22,610 bases of DNA from an uncultured Roseburia sp. (GTDB lineage: Bacteria > Bacillota > Clostridia > Lachnospirales > Lachnospiraceae): the NCBI GenBank assembly GCA_934292805.1, contig CAKQXQ010000037.1, forward strand, positions 1 to 22,610, in the 5' to 3' direction. The notes under the pieces are model-generated. The model had not been told where the DNA came from. It saw only the letters and a program-made list of their open reading frames with translations, and made no database searches. Positions within the stretch are counted from its first letter, which is position 1. Each line of letters begins with the position of its first letter. Of the stretch, positions 22,539 to 22,610 are shown one piece after another. A program made the position numbers and the translations under genes.

Positions 22539-22610
22539 ATGAACACATCAAATATCACAAATTATAAACCAAAAGATTTTGCCGAACTTTTAGGCGTATC
22601 TGTTAAGACA
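22539..22610 (+). CDS. tnpA: IS607-type serine recombinase (TnpA/OrfA), 5' end only
   Basis: Only the first 24 codons are in the window: MNTSNITNYKPKDFAEL and then LGVSVKT. The YKPKDFAELLGVSVKT segment is the MerR-like helix-turn-helix start typical of IS607-family resolvase-type transposases, which usually continue with a tryptophan/arginine stretch and then the serine recombinase domain. A TnpB (OrfB) nuclease gene commonly follows in such elements, but this cannot be checked here. The ribosome site is strong (AAAGGAGAAGG). A MerR-type regulator is the main alternative, but the YKPKxFAELL wording favours the recombinase. Confidence 0.75.
   Translation, partial: MNTSNITNYKPKDFAELLGVSVKT

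Larger units (their letters stand above)
22462..22610 (+). mobile_element. Start of an IS607-family insertion element (right part outside window)
   Basis: The recombinase gene beginning at 22539 and its promoter identify the element. IS607 elements have no terminal inverted repeats or target duplications, so the left boundary cannot be fixed. It lies somewhere between the glnA-like stop codon and the recombinase start. An unused ribosome site, GGAGG (22461-22465), lies directly after the glnA-like gene. Confidence 0.6.

Overview
The window looks like a chromosomal segment of a low-GC Gram-positive anaerobe, most likely a Lachnospiraceae (Clostridia). The evidence is strong AGGAGG-type ribosome sites, sigma-A-like promoters, a T-box leader, a Bacillus-type ThyA, an Ntn-type GltB followed by GltD, and a PadR/DUF1700/DUF4097 cassette. 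The species cannot be named from sequence alone. Most of the window is housekeeping nitrogen, folate and branched-chain amino acid metabolism. The unusual material lies mainly in the leaders and in a few divergent proteins.

Layout. 1-404: 3' end of an FtsW/RodA/SpoVE-family gene, converging on a CstA-family transporter gene (561-2252, minus) across a bidirectional terminator. The cstA gene has a roughly 400-nt leader with its own promoter, a T-box riboswitch with terminator, and an odd ribosome site in which a hairpin sits between the Shine-Dalgarno sequence and the AUG. A 79-aa single-span membrane protein (2972-3211, minus) is divergent from a solo AAA-ATPase-like/PD-(D/E)XK protein (3401-4966), whose promoter overlaps a perfect 24-bp palindrome. 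Then come thyA-folA (5142-6511), and an AEC-family carrier followed closely by ilvB-ilvN (6661-9864). Next are a degV-family gene (10011-10916) and, convergent with it, an ECF S-component/class V aminotransferase pair (12712-11001, minus). A padR-DUF1700-DUF4097 operon (12979-14871) follows, with overlapping palindromes on its promoter. Last come gltB-gltD (15045-21031), a glnA-like gene (21184-22461) and the first 24 codons of an IS607-type serine recombinase running off the end.

How it fits together. GltB/GltD make glutamate from 2-oxoglutarate and glutamine, and GlnA would close the GS-GOGAT cycle. However, the GlnA here lacks residues normally needed for catalysis, so its role is in doubt. 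IlvB/IlvN start branched-chain amino acid synthesis. ThyA consumes methylene-tetrahydrofolate and FolA regenerates tetrahydrofolate. The aminotransferase needs PLP, and its partner S-component may import a vitamin, possibly B6. Several transcription units (cstA, AEC-ilvBN, gltBD, glnA) share a promoter-hairpin/terminator-gene design, suggesting that premature termination is a common control mode in this segment.

Most notable: the T-box in front of a CstA transporter, the hairpin-bridged ribosome site of the same gene, the glutamine synthetase with substituted flap and nucleotide-site residues, and a four-cysteine insertion in IlvB. No tRNA, rRNA or CRISPR array was seen.
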